Made by a program: the position numbers and the translations under genes. The notes under the pieces are model-generated. The model had not been told where the DNA came from. It saw only the letters and a list, made by a program, of their open reading frames with translations, and ran no database searches. Below, piece by piece: positions 26,956 through 36,197 of a DNA stretch of 64,000 bases (positions are counted from its first letter, which is position 1; every line of letters begins with the position of its first letter). Origin of the DNA: an uncultured Paracoccaceae bacterium (GTDB lineage: Bacteria; Pseudomonadota; Alphaproteobacteria; Rhodobacterales; Rhodobacteraceae); NCBI GenBank assembly GCA_947488605.1, contig CANKZJ010000003.1:124001-188000 (forward strand), written 5' to 3'.

Positions 26956-27621
26956 TTAGAAGTCCAGATCAGCATAATGCGCGGCAGGCTGAAACCCGGG
27001 CACCTCATCCGCTAGAATTGACCGAAACGCCGGACGCGATTTGATCTTGGCATACCAATCTTTGAGAACCTCGTGTCGGTTCCAATCCACGTCACTGGTG
27101 TAGTCCAAACAAGACAACTGCGCAGCCGCTGCAAAATCGGCCATCGTCATGTCATTGCCAGCCAACCAACGACGCTCGTCCAACAAACGGGCCATGTAAT
27201 CAAGGTGGTATTTCACCGCCTTCGCACCCGCCTTTACGTTGGTGCTGTCAGGATAGCCGGTGCCCATTACCTTGCGATACACCCGCTCGCCGATCAGCTT
27301 GGATGTCACTTCGTGGTAGAACTTGTCATCGAACCAACCCACCAAACGGCGCACTTCGCAGCGGGCATCGGCGGTCTTGGGAAACAAAGCAGGTGTCGGG
27401 TGCGTCTCGTCCAAATATTCGCAGATCGCGACGCTGTCGGACATTGTACGTCCATCCATCTTAAGGACAGGAACTTTGCCAGCTGGGTTTCGCCGCAAGA
27501 AATCTGGGTCTTGTTCCCAATATTTCTCTTCAACTAAACCCACTTCAATCTTCTTCTCGCCCAAACAAAGGCGAACTTTGCGGGAAAACGGGGACAACGG
27601 GTAATGATAAAGGGTGTTCAT
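26956..27621 (-). CDS. glutathione S-transferase family protein
   Basis: Soluble enzyme of 221 residues with the thioredoxin-like N-terminal domain (YHYPLSPFSRKVRLCLGEK, where the SPFS serine is the likely catalytic residue), the conserved cis-proline and glutathione-binding part NPAGKVPVLKMDG and SDSVAICEYLDE, and an all-helical C-terminal domain with LAGNDMTMADFAAAAQLS (the hydrophobic staple). It resembles the small proteobacterial GSTs of unknown substrate. Upstream of queG on the same strand and separated from it by the GC hairpin. Confidence 0.9.
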   Translation of the reverse strand: MNTLYHYPLSPFSRKVRLCLGEKKIEVGLVEEKYWEQDPDFLRRNPAGKVPVLKMDGRTMSDSVAICEYLDETHPTPALFPKTADARCEVRRLVGWFDDKFYHEVTSKLIGERVYRKVMGTGYPDSTNVKAGAKAVKYHLDYMARLLDERRWLAGNDMTMADFAAAAQLSCLDYTSDVDWNRHEVLKDWYAKIKSRPAFRSILADEVPGFQPAAHYADLDF

Positions 27622-27684
27622 CGTAAGCTCTTACTTGGACCACCCCTTCAATGCCGCATGCAGCGGCCCGGATCAATGGTGTGC

Positions 27685-28458
27685 TTAACTTTCAAAGCAA
27701 TCCGCACGTCCATCCGCCGCAATCGTCGCAGCACCGCTCATAATTGCGCGAGTACGGTCACGGGTGAACTGACTGGGGTTTGACGCAGATCTGTTCTTTG
27801 GCGACGGCAAAATCGCAGCGAGCCGACCAGCCTGCAATGCTGAAAGGTCAGATGCATCTACTCCAAAATAATGCCGCGCCGCCGCTTGCACACCAAAAAC
27901 GCCTTCGTCGAATTCGGCGACATTCAGATAAATCTCGACAATCCGGCGCTTGGACCACACTGCCTCGGTCATTGGCGTCCAGACTGCCTCGATCGCTTTG
28001 CGTGACCAACTGCGGCCATGCCAAAGAAACACATTCTTGACCACCTGCTGCGAAATCGTCGATGCGCCGCCACGCCCACGCTCAACCGCATCCTGGATCG
28101 CGTTGACGTCCAGCCCCCAATGCAGGCAAAAATTCGCGTCCTCCGCCGCAACGGCAGACCGCGCCATCACCGGAGCGATGTCTTCGATATCAACCCAATC
28201 TCGTTTGATCGTCACCAACCGATGCGCCTCGGCCCGGATATAAGGCGTCGTGGGCGGGTTGATCACGGCATAAAGCAGCGTCCAAAGCAGCGCGAAGCAG
28301 AATATCCCCAGCGCACCCCAAAGAACCACCCGCCGCACAAACCGTCTGGCCCGGGCAATCGGCCCCAGCTTTTTGGTTTTCTTCGCAGGTGTCTTCTTGG
28401 GCGTCTTCTTTTTGATTGGACGCTTTGGTTCTTTGCTCTCTTCTGCCATCGCGTCCAT
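27685..28458 (-). CDS. mtgA: monofunctional biosynthetic peptidoglycan transglycosylase
   Basis: GT51 glycosyltransferase that polymerises lipid II into glycan strands in the periplasm. About 257 residues: a lysine-rich cytoplasmic tail (KRPIKKKTPKKTPAKKTKK), one membrane helix (LWGALGIFCFALLWTLLYAV), then the GT51 domain with catalytic AAEDANFCLHWG, GASTISQQVVKN, KRRIVEIYLNVAEF and FGVQAAARHYFG. The start is uncertain: ATG 28458 and ATG 28449 are both possible and neither has a clear ribosome site. Downstream of gltB and separated from it by a hairpin. Confidence 0.93.
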   Translation of the reverse strand: MDAMAEESKEPKRPIKKKTPKKTPAKKTKKLGPIARARRFVRRVVLWGALGIFCFALLWTLLYAVINPPTTPYIRAEAHRLVTIKRDWVDIEDIAPVMARSAVAAEDANFCLHWGLDVNAIQDAVERGRGGASTISQQVVKNVFLWHGRSWSRKAIEAVWTPMTEAVWSKRRIVEIYLNVAEFDEGVFGVQAAARHYFGVDASDLSALQAGRLAAILPSPKNRSASNPSQFTRDRTRAIMSGAATIAADGRADCFES

Positions 28459-28495
28459 AAGCCATAGCACCCATTGATGGGTCAAGAAGATGCAC

Positions 28496-28525
28496 CGCCC
28501 TTGCGCGCATTTAGGCGCAAGGGCG
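28496..28525 (-). terminator. hairpin after gltB
   Basis: Perfect 11-bp stem CGCCCTTGCGC / GCGCAAGGGCG with an 8-base loop, 6 bp after the gltB stop. No T tract follows on the minus strand, so termination may be partial or factor-dependent. Confidence 0.5.
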
Positions 28526-28531
28526 TGTCAT

Positions 28532-31500
28532 TTATTCCGCAGGGATCGCGGTTTCCTCAACACTCAACGGTGCTGGCAGATGGACCAGCATCTCTTTCGG
28601 GCAAATCTGCACGAAATGGGCTTTTTCCAGATCCCAATGCTGCAAGAGATCAGCGGCCTTCCGGCTCCCAGTCTCTGCGGCATGACGCTCGATCAAGCCT
28701 TTCATCTGGTCATGCCAGTGATCCACCGTCACCGGGTTTGTTACCAGCGTTTCCATATTGATCAGATCAGCCGCTTCACCTTTGGGATCATAAAGATAGG
28801 CCATGCCGCCTGTCATTCCCGCACCAAAGTTCGCACCAATCGACCCGAGAATCACAGCAACGCCGCCGGTCATATATTCACAACCGTTTGTCCCGCAGCC
28901 CTCGATCACTACATGCGCACCGGAGTTCCGCACCGCGAAACGCTCGCCCGCACGACCAGCCGCAAACAGATAACCAGCCGTTGCACCATAAAGCACGGTG
29001 TTTCCGATAATCGTATTTTCAGACGCCACCAGCGGGCTGACCATCGGCGGACGCACAACGATCGTGCCACCTGATAGGCCCTTACCAACATAGTCGTTGG
29101 CATCACCAGACACTTCCAGCTTCAAACCAGGTGCCGCGAAAGCACCCAACGATTGCCCCGCAGAGCCGCGCAATTTCACGGTCAGGTGGTCAGGCTGCAA
29201 CGCATTGCGCATGCCAAACTGCTGCACGATATGGCTGGACGTCCGCGTACCAATTGTTCGCAGCGTGTTCTGGACCGCGTAGTCCAACTGCATCTTTTCA
29301 CCATCGTTCAGGAAGCGTGCCGCATCTTTTACAATTTGCGCATCCAGTGTGTCATCGACGGGGTTACGTGGGCGGTTACGGTCGTAAGTGATCTTGTTGG
29401 CACCATCGACCGTGATCAACAGCGGGTTCAGGTCCAGATCATCCAGGTGCGCCGAACCTCGGCTGACCTGCGTCAACAGATCGGCACGGCCAATCACATC
29501 ATCCAAAGACCGCGCACCGATAGACGCAAGAATTTCACGTACTTCAGTCGCATAGAAGGTGATCAGGTTCACAACCTTATCGGCGTTGCCCGTGAACTTG
29601 TCGCGCAGGGCCTCGTCCTGCGTACACACACCCACAGGGCAAGTGTTCGACTGACACTGACGCACCATGATGCAACCCATCGCGATCAGCGCTGCGGTCC
29701 CGATCCCGTATTCTTCGGCACCCATCATCGCGGCCATGACAATATCACGACCAGTGCGTAGGCCACCATCGGTGCGCAGCGTGATGCGTTCACGCAGGTT
29801 GTTCATCGCAAGCACTTGGTGTGCTTCGGTCAAACCCATTTCCCAAGGAAGACCCGCGTATTTGATGGATGTGCCTGGAGACGCACCTGTACCGCCGTTG
29901 TGCCCCGAGATGAGGATCACATCAGCCTTGGCCTTGGCCACGCCAGCAGCAATCGTGCCAACACCGGACGACGACACCAGCTTGACGGTGACCTTACAAC
30001 GCGGGTTGATCTGCTTAAGGTCATAGATCAGCTGCGCCAAATCCTCGATCGAGTAGATATCGTGGTGCGGCGGCGGTGAAATCAGCGTCACACCTTTGGT
30101 CGAATGCCGCAGACGGGCGATCAGGTCGGTGACCTTCATTCCCGGCAGCTGCCCACCTTCGCCGGGCTTTGCACCTTGGGCGACTTTGATCTCAAGCTCT
30201 TCACAGGCATTCAAATACTCGGCAGTCACGCCAAAGCGACCCGATGCCACCTGCTTGATCTTCGCAGACGGATTGTCACCATTGGGTTCAGGGTGAAAGT
30301 GAGCGGGGTCTTCGCCACCCTCACCACTGTCAGACTTTGCGCCAATGCGGTTCATTGCGACGTTCAGCGTCTTGTGGGCCTCAGGGCTCAACGCGCCGAG
30401 GGACATGCCGGGTGTCACGAAACGCTTGCGAATAGCAGTAATGCTTTCGACCTCTTCAATTGGAATGGCAGTGCCCAGCGGCTTGATCGCCAGCAAATCA
30501 CGCAAATGGATCGGCGGGTTGGACTGCATCGACTTAGAATACTGCTGCCACAATGCGTAGCTGGCATTGTTACATGCTGCCTGCAGCATGTGCATTGTCT
30601 GCGCTTCCCATGCATGCTTTTCGCCGGAACGGCGGGCTTTGTAGAAACCACCAATCGGCAGCACATCCGTGCCACCTTTCCAGCCACGCGCGTGCACTTC
30701 TTCAACCTTGGTCTGAATGCCGGACGTACCAATGCCGGAAATGCGCGAATGCATGCCGGGGAAATACTCGGCAACCATCGCACGGCTTAGACCAACGGCC
30801 TCAAAATTCAGACCACCGCGATAAGATGACAGAACCGAAATCCCCATCTTCGACATGATCTTAAGCAGCCCCGCATCAATTGCCGCGCGGTAACGCCCCA
30901 TCACCTGCGACAGTGAGCCATCGATCAGGCCACGACGCAAACGGTCAGCAATGGAATCCTGTGCAAGATACGCATTCACTGTCGTCGCACCGCAACCAAT
31001 CAGCACGGCAAAGTAATGCGGATCAATACATTCGGCAGCGCGGACGTTGATCGAACAGAACGTCCGCAAACCTTTCTTGGTCAATCCCGAATGCACGGCA
31101 GACGTCGCAAGGATCATTGGCATCGCGACACGATCTGCTGATTGATGTTGGTCGGTCAGAACAATGTGGCCTGCGCCGGAACGCACAGCGTCTTCAGCCT
31201 CGGCCCGAATACGCGCCAAGCCCTTCATCAATGCCCCCGGTCCAGCGTCGAAGGTACAGTCGACAATGGCCACACTGTCTCCGAACTGCTTTACCATCTC
31301 GTCAAACTCAGCATTGCCGACAAAGGGGCTATCGAGCAACAGAATCTCGGTCTGAGACGAATCCTCATCCAGCACGTTCTTAAGGTTACCAAAGCGCGTC
31401 TTGAGCGACATCACGCGGCTTTCGCGCAAGCTATCAATCGGCGGGTTCGTGACCTGGCTGAAATTCTGACGGAAGAAATGCGACAGCGGACGGTACGTCT

Positions 31501-33064
31501 TGGACAGGACCGCAGAGGGGGTATCATCACCCATCGACGCGATCATTTCCTTACCGTCCTCGGCCATTGGGGCCAAAACCTGCTCCAGCTCTTCAATGCT
31601 ATAACCGGCGGCAACCTGACGGGTGCGAAGTTCAGCGCCCTCAAACAGAGCTTTTTCCGGCACGTCTCTGGTCAGGCTATTGAGATCAACCACCCGATCG
31701 ACCCATTCGCCGAACGGCTGTGCTGCGGCCAGTTTGTCTTTCAGTTCCTCGTCATGGAACAGACGGCCTTCTTGCATATCAACGGCGATCATCTGACCGG
31801 GGCCAAGTGCGCCTTTTTCAACAACGGTCGCCTCGTCAATCGGCACCATGCCGACCTCGGATCCGGCAACCAGCAGACCATCACCGGTCACAACATAGCG
31901 CAGCGGACGCAGACCGTTCCGGTCCAGACCGCCACATACCCAACGGCCGTCTGTCATAGCGAGGGCAGCCGGACCATCCCAAGGCTCCATCACCGCGTTG
32001 CAATAGCCATACATGTCCTGCCACGCTTGTGGCATCTCGACCGCTTGTTGAGACCACGCCTCTGGCACCATCATCGTTTTGGCCATCGGGGCATTTCGGC
32101 CCGCACGGACCAGAACCTCGAACACAGAATCCAAGGCAGAACTGTCAGACGCACCCGAAGGGATAATCGGTTTGATATCTTCGGCCTTATCGCCAAATGC
32201 ACCGGACGCCATGCGGATTTCATGGCTCTTCATCCAGTTCACATTGCCTTTCAGCGTGTTAATTTCGCCATTGTGGGCCAACATGCGGAACGGTTGGGCC
32301 AACGACCACTGCGGGAAGGTGTTGGTGGAATAGCGCTGGTGATAGATCGCAAAAGCGCTCTCAAAACGGGCGTCCATCAGGTCGGGGTAAAACTCGGCCA
32401 CTTGCTCAGCCAGCATCATACCTTTGTAGATCAGCGAGCGGCACGACAGCGAGCAAACATACATGCCTGCGATACCCGCAGCAGTCGCTGCCTTCTCGAT
32501 CCGGCGGCGAATGATGTAGAGTTCACGCTCGAACTGTTCTTCATCCAGACCTTTTTCATTGCGGATCAAAATCTGCTCGATCTCGGGACGGGTTGCATTG
32601 GCCTTTTCGCCCAACACATCAGTATTCACCGGCACATGACGCCAGCCATAGATGTAGTGGCCCATACGCAGAACTTCGGATTCTACAATCGTGCGGCAAC
32701 GCTCTTGCGCGCCAAAATCAGTGCGGGGCAGAAAGATCTGACCGACGGCAATTAGATGATCCTGATCAGGTGTATGACCTGTCCGCTCGATCTGATCATA
32801 AAAGAACGGGACCGGAATTTGCACGTGAATACCCGCACCATCACCGGTCTTGCCGTCCGCATCAACGGCACCGCGGTGCCAAACGGCTTTTAAGGCATTG
32901 ATACCCTTTTCAACAACATCACGGGATGGCGTGCCGTTAATCGACACCACAAGGCCCACACCACAAGAGGCATGTTCATCATCGTCCTTGTAGAGGCCGT
33001 TTTCGGCCATCCACCGACGCTTGGCTTCTTCTGCAGCGACCCAAGTCTCGTCATATGTTGTCAT
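28532..33064 (-). CDS. gltB: glutamate synthase (NADPH), large subunit
   Basis: Full-length 1510-residue GOGAT alpha subunit, which makes two glutamates from glutamine and 2-oxoglutarate. The N-terminal Ntn amidotransferase nucleophile follows a short propeptide (HASCGVGLVVSINGTPS, mature Cys). The central and FMN domains include GRFGVTAEYLNACEELEIKV, GAKPGEGGQLPG, SPPPHHDIYSIEDLAQLIYD, ISGHNGGTGASP, and the 3Fe-4S cysteines C-x5-C-x4-C in MGCIMVRQCQSNTCPVGVC. The C-terminal glutamate-synthase beta-helix (GYLFAAGRAGERFAVRNSG; GYEC-like GCGTNGCEYMTGG) is complete. AAAGGAAAG precedes the ATG. It works with GltD, which is encoded upstream on the same strand beyond two paralogous genes. Confidence 0.98.
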   Translation of the reverse strand: MTTYDETWVAAEEAKRRWMAENGLYKDDDEHASCGVGLVVSINGTPSRDVVEKGINALKAVWHRGAVDADGKTGDGAGIHVQIPVPFFYDQIERTGHTPDQDHLIAVGQIFLPRTDFGAQERCRTIVESEVLRMGHYIYGWRHVPVNTDVLGEKANATRPEIEQILIRNEKGLDEEQFERELYIIRRRIEKAATAAGIAGMYVCSLSCRSLIYKGMMLAEQVAEFYPDLMDARFESAFAIYHQRYSTNTFPQWSLAQPFRMLAHNGEINTLKGNVNWMKSHEIRMASGAFGDKAEDIKPIIPSGASDSSALDSVFEVLVRAGRNAPMAKTMMVPEAWSQQAVEMPQAWQDMYGYCNAVMEPWDGPAALAMTDGRWVCGGLDRNGLRPLRYVVTGDGLLVAGSEVGMVPIDEATVVEKGALGPGQMIAVDMQEGRLFHDEELKDKLAAAQPFGEWVDRVVDLNSLTRDVPEKALFEGAELRTRQVAAGYSIEELEQVLAPMAEDGKEMIASMGDDTPSAVLSKTYRPLSHFFRQNFSQVTNPPIDSLRESRVMSLKTRFGNLKNVLDEDSSQTEILLLDSPFVGNAEFDEMVKQFGDSVAIVDCTFDAGPGALMKGLARIRAEAEDAVRSGAGHIVLTDQHQSADRVAMPMILATSAVHSGLTKKGLRTFCSINVRAAECIDPHYFAVLIGCGATTVNAYLAQDSIADRLRRGLIDGSLSQVMGRYRAAIDAGLLKIMSKMGISVLSSYRGGLNFEAVGLSRAMVAEYFPGMHSRISGIGTSGIQTKVEEVHARGWKGGTDVLPIGGFYKARRSGEKHAWEAQTMHMLQAACNNASYALWQQYSKSMQSNPPIHLRDLLAIKPLGTAIPIEEVESITAIRKRFVTPGMSLGALSPEAHKTLNVAMNRIGAKSDSGEGGEDPAHFHPEPNGDNPSAKIKQVASGRFGVTAEYLNACEELEIKVAQGAKPGEGGQLPGMKVTDLIARLRHSTKGVTLISPPPHHDIYSIEDLAQLIYDLKQINPRCKVTVKLVSSSGVGTIAAGVAKAKADVILISGHNGGTGASPGTSIKYAGLPWEMGLTEAHQVLAMNNLRERITLRTDGGLRTGRDIVMAAMMGAEEYGIGTAALIAMGCIMVRQCQSNTCPVGVCTQDEALRDKFTGNADKVVNLITFYATEVREILASIGARSLDDVIGRADLLTQVSRGSAHLDDLDLNPLLITVDGANKITYDRNRPRNPVDDTLDAQIVKDAARFLNDGEKMQLDYAVQNTLRTIGTRTSSHIVQQFGMRNALQPDHLTVKLRGSAGQSLGAFAAPGLKLEVSGDANDYVGKGLSGGTIVVRPPMVSPLVASENTIIGNTVLYGATAGYLFAAGRAGERFAVRNSGAHVVIEGCGTNGCEYMTGGVAVILGSIGANFGAGMTGGMAYLYDPKGEAADLINMETLVTNPVTVDHWHDQMKGLIERHAAETGSRKAADLLQHWDLEKAHFVQICPKEMLVHLPAPLSVEETAIPAE

Positions 33065-33118
33065 TGGTCTTTCCTTTCAGCAGGGCCACCACTGGCGGGT
33101 GGACTTCAAATTCAATTC

Positions 33119-33787
33119 TTAAGAGATCGCTAAGCCGCAACCGTGTTTCGGATTCTGGCTTAGGAAGCCGGGCTCGCCGGGATAGATAAATTCAACGGGA
33201 CGGTTGGTGCGCTCAAACTGGCCATCCGGCGTCGTAACGACGCCTGTGCCAGACAGAAACATGCGCCAATTGCGACTGATGAATTCGCGACCCTTAGATG
33301 ACCAAAGCTCATTGCCTGCCTCATCAAAGGCAATGAGGTCATAGGTCGTTTCATCCAGTGTAACGCCATCAATCGTGACTTGCCGGCCAGTCAAAGTGTC
33401 TTGGCCCACATAACGGGTCACGCCAATCTCGTCTGAGAGGGTGCGGAAATCATAGTCATCCACGCCCTTTTCAATCAGGTCGGACAAGGACGCAGGCTCG
33501 ACGGGGTCAGCCTCCAGCGTTTCGGAATGGCCGCTAAGCGGATGAAAGCTGTTTAGCCATTGGGTTTCACCATCAATTTCGCCAACGTAAGTGACCCCTT
33601 GCTCATCAAGGCTGACACGGCGTTGATGATCAGAAGGGTCGCCCTCGCAGACGAAATGGTGACCGACCTGACAGCTTTCGCTTTGCACCGTCAAGAACGC
33701 AGTGCACCCAGCGGGTAAACTGAAAGGCGCATCGGTTTGCGCGGCGGCGGGGCCCGCCAGACAGATCAAGGCAAGCGCTGCTCTCAT
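33119..33787 (-). CDS. secreted four-cysteine protein, paralog B in the glt locus
   Basis: Predicted periplasmic protein of 222 residues with a signal peptide (MRAALALICLAGPAAAQ). The mature part starts with LPAGCTAFLTVQSESC and VGHHFVCEGD, and ends with RPVEFIYPGEPGF and PKHGCGL. These cysteines and the F-I-Y-P-G-E block are all conserved in the gene immediately upstream, with which it overlaps by ATGA: they are tandem duplicates. Two disulfides seem likely. I do not recognise the family. It lies 54 bp upstream of gltB on the same strand. No catalytic residues can be pointed out. Confidence 0.75.
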   Translation of the reverse strand: MRAALALICLAGPAAAQTDAPFSLPAGCTAFLTVQSESCQVGHHFVCEGDPSDHQRRVSLDEQGVTYVGEIDGETQWLNSFHPLSGHSETLEADPVEPASLSDLIEKGVDDYDFRTLSDEIGVTRYVGQDTLTGRQVTIDGVTLDETTYDLIAFDEAGNELWSSKGREFISRNWRMFLSGTGVVTTPDGQFERTNRPVEFIYPGEPGFLSQNPKHGCGLAIS

Positions 33788-34455
33788 GGGTGATAGCCCG
33801 ATTCAATGACATTGCATTCATAAAGCGGCTGATCGGCGAAGAAACCGTTCTCGCCGGGATAGATGAAATCAACAGGGGACATATCCATCACCTGCGCCGG
33901 GTTTTCTTGTGGCCAAGAGGTGCCAAAAAAGAACAAGCGATGCTTCTCACTGACAAACTGCGCGCCGTTGCTTGCATCAATCTCGTTGCCGTCACCGTCG
34001 ATGGTGCGGCCCTGAAATTCGGTGTTCAAAAGCGTCTCACCGTCGATCGTTGTGGTTTCACCTGTCAGCATATCAAAGCCAACGTTGCGCTCTGTGCCAT
34101 CGTCTGTTTCCAGGGTAAAATCCCACGTATCAAGTTGGTTCGAGAACAGCTCGGTCAGGGATGCGGGATCCTCGGCGGGCATGATCAGACGCTCGTTGCC
34201 AACAACCTTATACGATTCAATCCATTGGAATTCTGCATCGACGCGCTGCACACTGAACAAACCCGCTTGCCCAAACAGCGCAATCCACTGATCACCGGGA
34301 TCGTCAGCTTCACACTGCCACACGTTGATCATCACGCACCCTTTATGCTGCACCGTCAGCGTCGGCGTGCAGCCGTCAGGTGCAGCAAAGCTTTGCTGCG
34401 CGGCGGCGGGTGTCGCAGCGACCAGTGCGGTCAGGATCATCCAAGGCTTCATCAT
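33784..34455 (-). CDS. secreted four-cysteine protein, paralog A in the glt locus
   Basis: Predicted periplasmic protein of 223 residues with a signal peptide (MMKPWMILTALVAATPAAAQ). Blocks shared with paralog B: PDGCTPTLTVQHKGC, VWQCEADDPGD, FQWIESYKVVGNERL (against TQWLNSFHPLSGHSE), DMLTGETTTIDGETL, and PVDFIYPGENGF followed by a C-terminal cysteine. GGAAGG precedes two adjacent ATGs. It is downstream of gltD by 97 bp, and the gap contains a GTACA/TGTAC dyad (34528-34542), so the pair may have its own promoter. Function unknown. Confidence 0.75.
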   Translation of the reverse strand: MMKPWMILTALVAATPAAAQQSFAAPDGCTPTLTVQHKGCVMINVWQCEADDPGDQWIALFGQAGLFSVQRVDAEFQWIESYKVVGNERLIMPAEDPASLTELFSNQLDTWDFTLETDDGTERNVGFDMLTGETTTIDGETLLNTEFQGRTIDGDGNEIDASNGAQFVSEKHRLFFFGTSWPQENPAQVMDMSPVDFIYPGENGFFADQPLYECNVIESGYHP

Positions 34456-34552
34456 TTGTATACCTTCCAGGTCAGTAAATATGACCTAATGAATTCGTCT
34501 ATATTGGCGTGTGTGCATACGCATTCTGTACATGTTGTGTACGGGTTACATA

Positions 34553-35980
34553 TCACTCGGCGGCAACGGTGGCCGACTGCCCCAAGTATTCCAACATTGC
34601 AGTTGCGGCGTCACGTCCATCGCGAATAGCCCACACAACAAGCGACGCACCGCGCACAATGTCACCTGCGGCATAGACACCCTCAAGACTGGTCTGACCG
34701 GTGTTAAAGTCCGCTTTCACAGTACCCCAACGCGTCACTTCAAGGCCCTCAACACCCCAAAGCGCCGGCAAGTCTTCCGGCTCAAAGCCCAGCGCTTTGA
34801 TCACGATATCCGCGCCCTCGACGTAGTCGGACCCTTCGATCAACTCAGGCGCCTGACGCCCCGTCGCGTCGGGTGCACCAAGGCGCATCTTTTGCACCTT
34901 CACGCCAGTCACAGGGTCGCCTTCAAAACCATCAGGCGCAGATAGCCAGACGAATTCAACGCCCTCTTCTTCGGCATTTTGCACTTCGCGCTGTGATCCG
35001 GGCATGTTGGCACGGTCGCGGCGATACAGACATTTGACGCTTTCCGCACCTTGACGGACAGCGGTCCGGACACAGTCCATCGCGGTATCACCGCCACCGA
35101 TGACAACGATGCGCTTGCCATCAGCATTCAACTCTCCGCTATCAAACTCTGGCACATCATCGCCAAAGCTTTTGCGGTTACTCGCTGTCAAATAGTCAAT
35201 CGCATCGACGATCCCGTCAGCACCTGAATCTGGCAAATCACGTGTTTTGTAGACGCCTGTCGCGATCAACACCGCGTCATGCTTACCGCGAATGGCATCG
35301 AACGACAGATCTTCGCCGACATTACAGTTCAAGACAAACTGCACGCCGCCATCTTCCAATTGGGCCATGCGTTGCATGACGATATCTTTTTCAAGCTTAA
35401 ATCCGGGGATGCCGTAAGTCATCAAACCGCCACCGCGATCATAACGATCATAGACGGTGACCTGCACGCCTTGACGGCGCAGCATGTCCGCCGCGGCCAA
35501 ACCACCGGGGCCTGCACCAATAATGCCAACGCTTTCGCTGCGTTCAGCATAGGGGCTGATCGGCTTGACCCATCCCTGCTCGAATGCGGTGTCGGTGATG
35601 TACTTTTCAACGGACCCGATGGTGACTGTGCCGTGGCCTGATTGTTCAATCACACAATTGCCTTCGCACAGTCGGTCCTGTGGACAAATCCGGCCGCAAA
35701 TCTCGGGGAATGTGTTTGTCGCTTGGCTCAACTCGTAGGCTTCTTCCAGCCGACCTTCAGCGGTCAGGCGCAGCCAATCGGGGATGTTGTTGTGCAATGG
35801 GCAATGGGTCTGGCAGTAAGGCACACCACATTGGCTGCACCGGCTGGCTTGCTCGGCGGCCTTGTCGCGAGCGTACTCTGCGTAAATCTCGCCAAAGTCT
35901 TCTTTGCGCAGGTTCGGCGGGCGCTTTTCAGGCATATCCCGTTCAACCTTGGTAAACTTCAACATCTTTTGGCCGGCCAT
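34553..35980 (-). CDS. gltD: glutamate synthase (NADPH), small subunit
   Basis: 475-residue beta subunit that moves electrons from NADPH to GltB. N-terminal cysteine clusters CSQCGVPYCQTHCPLHNNIP and CGRICPQDRLCEGNCV for two 4Fe-4S centres, FAD motif GIIGAGPGGLAAADMLRR, NADPH motif VVIGGGDTAMDCVRTAV, and the closing GVYAAGDIVRGASLVVWAI. I chose ATG 35980 (MAGQKMLKFTKV) because GGGAGG lies before it and known relatives start at this point; a GTG 48 bp upstream gives an unusual leader. Divergent from uppP. Two unrelated secreted proteins separate it from gltB. Confidence 0.96.
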   Translation of the reverse strand: MAGQKMLKFTKVERDMPEKRPPNLRKEDFGEIYAEYARDKAAEQASRCSQCGVPYCQTHCPLHNNIPDWLRLTAEGRLEEAYELSQATNTFPEICGRICPQDRLCEGNCVIEQSGHGTVTIGSVEKYITDTAFEQGWVKPISPYAERSESVGIIGAGPGGLAAADMLRRQGVQVTVYDRYDRGGGLMTYGIPGFKLEKDIVMQRMAQLEDGGVQFVLNCNVGEDLSFDAIRGKHDAVLIATGVYKTRDLPDSGADGIVDAIDYLTASNRKSFGDDVPEFDSGELNADGKRIVVIGGGDTAMDCVRTAVRQGAESVKCLYRRDRANMPGSQREVQNAEEEGVEFVWLSAPDGFEGDPVTGVKVQKMRLGAPDATGRQAPELIEGSDYVEGADIVIKALGFEPEDLPALWGVEGLEVTRWGTVKADFNTGQTSLEGVYAAGDIVRGASLVVWAIRDGRDAATAMLEYLGQSATVAAE

Positions 35981-36162
35981 GTGCCACCCTCCCGTATTCC
36001 AGAGCGAACCGCCTTTTAAATCGCTCACAATGAAATGAAAAGGCAGTATTACTGACCTATATACAGGAAATATGAACAGAGGCCAGTCCGATGACCATCA
36101 AATACCTTGAAATAAGGTCCGGTTTGATACCTATATACACTCTTCCCCCGAGATTCTAGCGG

Positions 36163-36179
36163 GTTAGGTTGAACTTAAC
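36163..36179. promoter_or_regulatory. CtrA-like dyad in front of uppP
   Basis: GTTAGGTTGAACTTAAC is an interrupted dyad (GTTAnG-N5-CnTAAC) and contains TTAG-N7-TTAAC, one base from the CtrA consensus TTAA-N7-TTAAC. It is 18 bp upstream of uppP. A near-copy occurs at 55393-55409. Binding is inferred only. Confidence 0.35.
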
Positions 36180-36197
36180 GAATCAAAGTCCGGACTC

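Noticed and set aside
31142-32755. A 537-codon plus-strand reading frame
   Set aside because: It lies wholly inside gltB on the other strand; composition is typical of a shadow frame of a GC-biased gene.
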